DNA of 6,083 bases from Pseudomonadales bacterium (GTDB taxonomy: Bacteria; Pseudomonadota; Gammaproteobacteria; Pseudomonadales; Pseudohongiellaceae). Positions 5,713 through 6,083 of this stretch are shown here, in pieces. Location: positions 1 to 6,083 of the forward strand of contig JAKSCP010000144.1 of the NCBI GenBank assembly GCA_022360535.1. The letters are read 5' to 3'. Numbering within the stretch: the first letter of the stretch is position 1; the number at the start of each line of letters is the position of its first letter. A program made the translations under genes and the position numbers. The notes under the pieces were generated by a model. The model was not told where the DNA came from, did not search any database, and saw nothing but the letters and a program-made list of their open reading frames with translations.

Positions 5713-6083
5713 ATGACCAAGACCAGCAAACTAAGCCGCAGAGAACGCCAGATCATGGATATCCTCTATCGACTGGGGGAAGCCAGCGCCAAGGACGTGA
5801 TGGAAAATCTGGAGGACTCATTGAATTACTCTTCAGTGCGCACTTTTCTCAGAAAGCTGGAAGAAAAGGGTCACGTCAATCATCGGGAAAGCGGCAAGAA
5901 ATACGTTTACACCCCGGTGGTCGGTCGCGAGAAGGCGTCTACCTCCGCGCTGTCCAATCTAGTGAAAACATTCTTTTCTGACTCCCCGGTAATGGCGGTG
6001 AACTCGTTACTCGACATGTCAATGGACGAGATTTCAGACGAAGAAATCGCGGAGCTGGAAAAGCTCATAAAGAAAAAGAAGAA
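5713..6083 (+). CDS. BlaI/MecI/CopY-family transcriptional repressor, cut by window edge
   Basis: From ATG at 5713 the frame is open to the window end, giving 123 complete codons without a stop. The family is usually about 120-130 residues, so nearly the whole protein is probably present; the visible end is a lysine run after EEIAELEKLI. Residues 6-70 form the winged-helix DNA-binding domain of the Penicillinase_R family (PF03965): LSRRERQIMDILYRLG, the sensor-like helix SAKDVMENL, recognition helix around NYSSVRTFLRKLEEKG and wing HRESGKKYVYTPV. Residues about 75-123 fit the C-terminal dimerisation region, where family members are cleaved by their sensor protease. Such genes are usually followed by a BlaR1/M56 membrane peptidase; this would lie beyond the right edge. 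The gene is divergent from the cytochrome/DUF1552/ankyrin operon, and a strong dyad lies in its upstream region. The regulated target is unknown, so no symbol is given. Confidence 0.92.
   Translation, partial: MTKTSKLSRRERQIMDILYRLGEASAKDVMENLEDSLNYSSVRTFLRKLEEKGHVNHRESGKKYVYTPVVGREKASTSALSNLVKTFFSDSPVMAVNSLLDMSMDEISDEEIAELEKLIKKKK

Overview
The window looks like chromosomal DNA from a Gram-negative, probably aerobic and marine-type gammaproteobacterium. This assignment is a judgement from gene content (an exported PSD/PSCyt cytochrome-like protein, a Tat-exported DUF1552 protein and an exported ankyrin protein in tandem) and balanced base composition. No marker gene in the window fixes it. 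Similar PSD/PSCyt proteins are best known from Planctomycetes and also occur in Myxococcota, Acidobacteria and Gammaproteobacteria.

Layout. From about position 5431 down to 1, nearly everything is one tightly packed minus-strand gene set, read right to left. It starts with an 824-residue secreted protein with two CxxCH haem-binding motifs and the DUF1587/1595/1592/1588/1585 domain series (5431-2957, GTG start). Five bases later comes a Tat-signal DUF1552 protein (2951-1617). Thirteen bases later comes a signal-peptide ankyrin-repeat protein (1603-185). Twenty-eight bases later comes the N-terminus of a membrane-anchored protein that runs off the left edge (156-1). No terminator-like element separates these genes, so they are probably one operon.

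The 281-base region 5432-5712 separates this operon from a divergent plus-strand gene starting at 5713. That gene encodes a BlaI/MecI/CopY-type winged-helix repressor and runs off the right edge. The intergenic region holds two striking structures. One is a compound dyad at 5636-5670 (inner arms TTAACA/TGTTAA, outer arms TGCTAAT/ATTAGCA), a good candidate operator. The other is a nested inverted repeat at 5449-5499 in the probable leader of the minus-strand operon.

How the genes may work together (inference): the cytochrome-like protein and the DUF1552 protein are exported by Sec and Tat respectively and would meet in the periplasm or cell envelope. The exported ankyrin protein could be a scaffold or inhibitor there. 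The biochemical role of DUF1592/DUF1552 pairs is, as far as I know, not established, so this module is the best candidate in the window for an undescribed system. The divergent BlaI-type regulator may control only its own (unseen) downstream partner or also the minus-strand operon.
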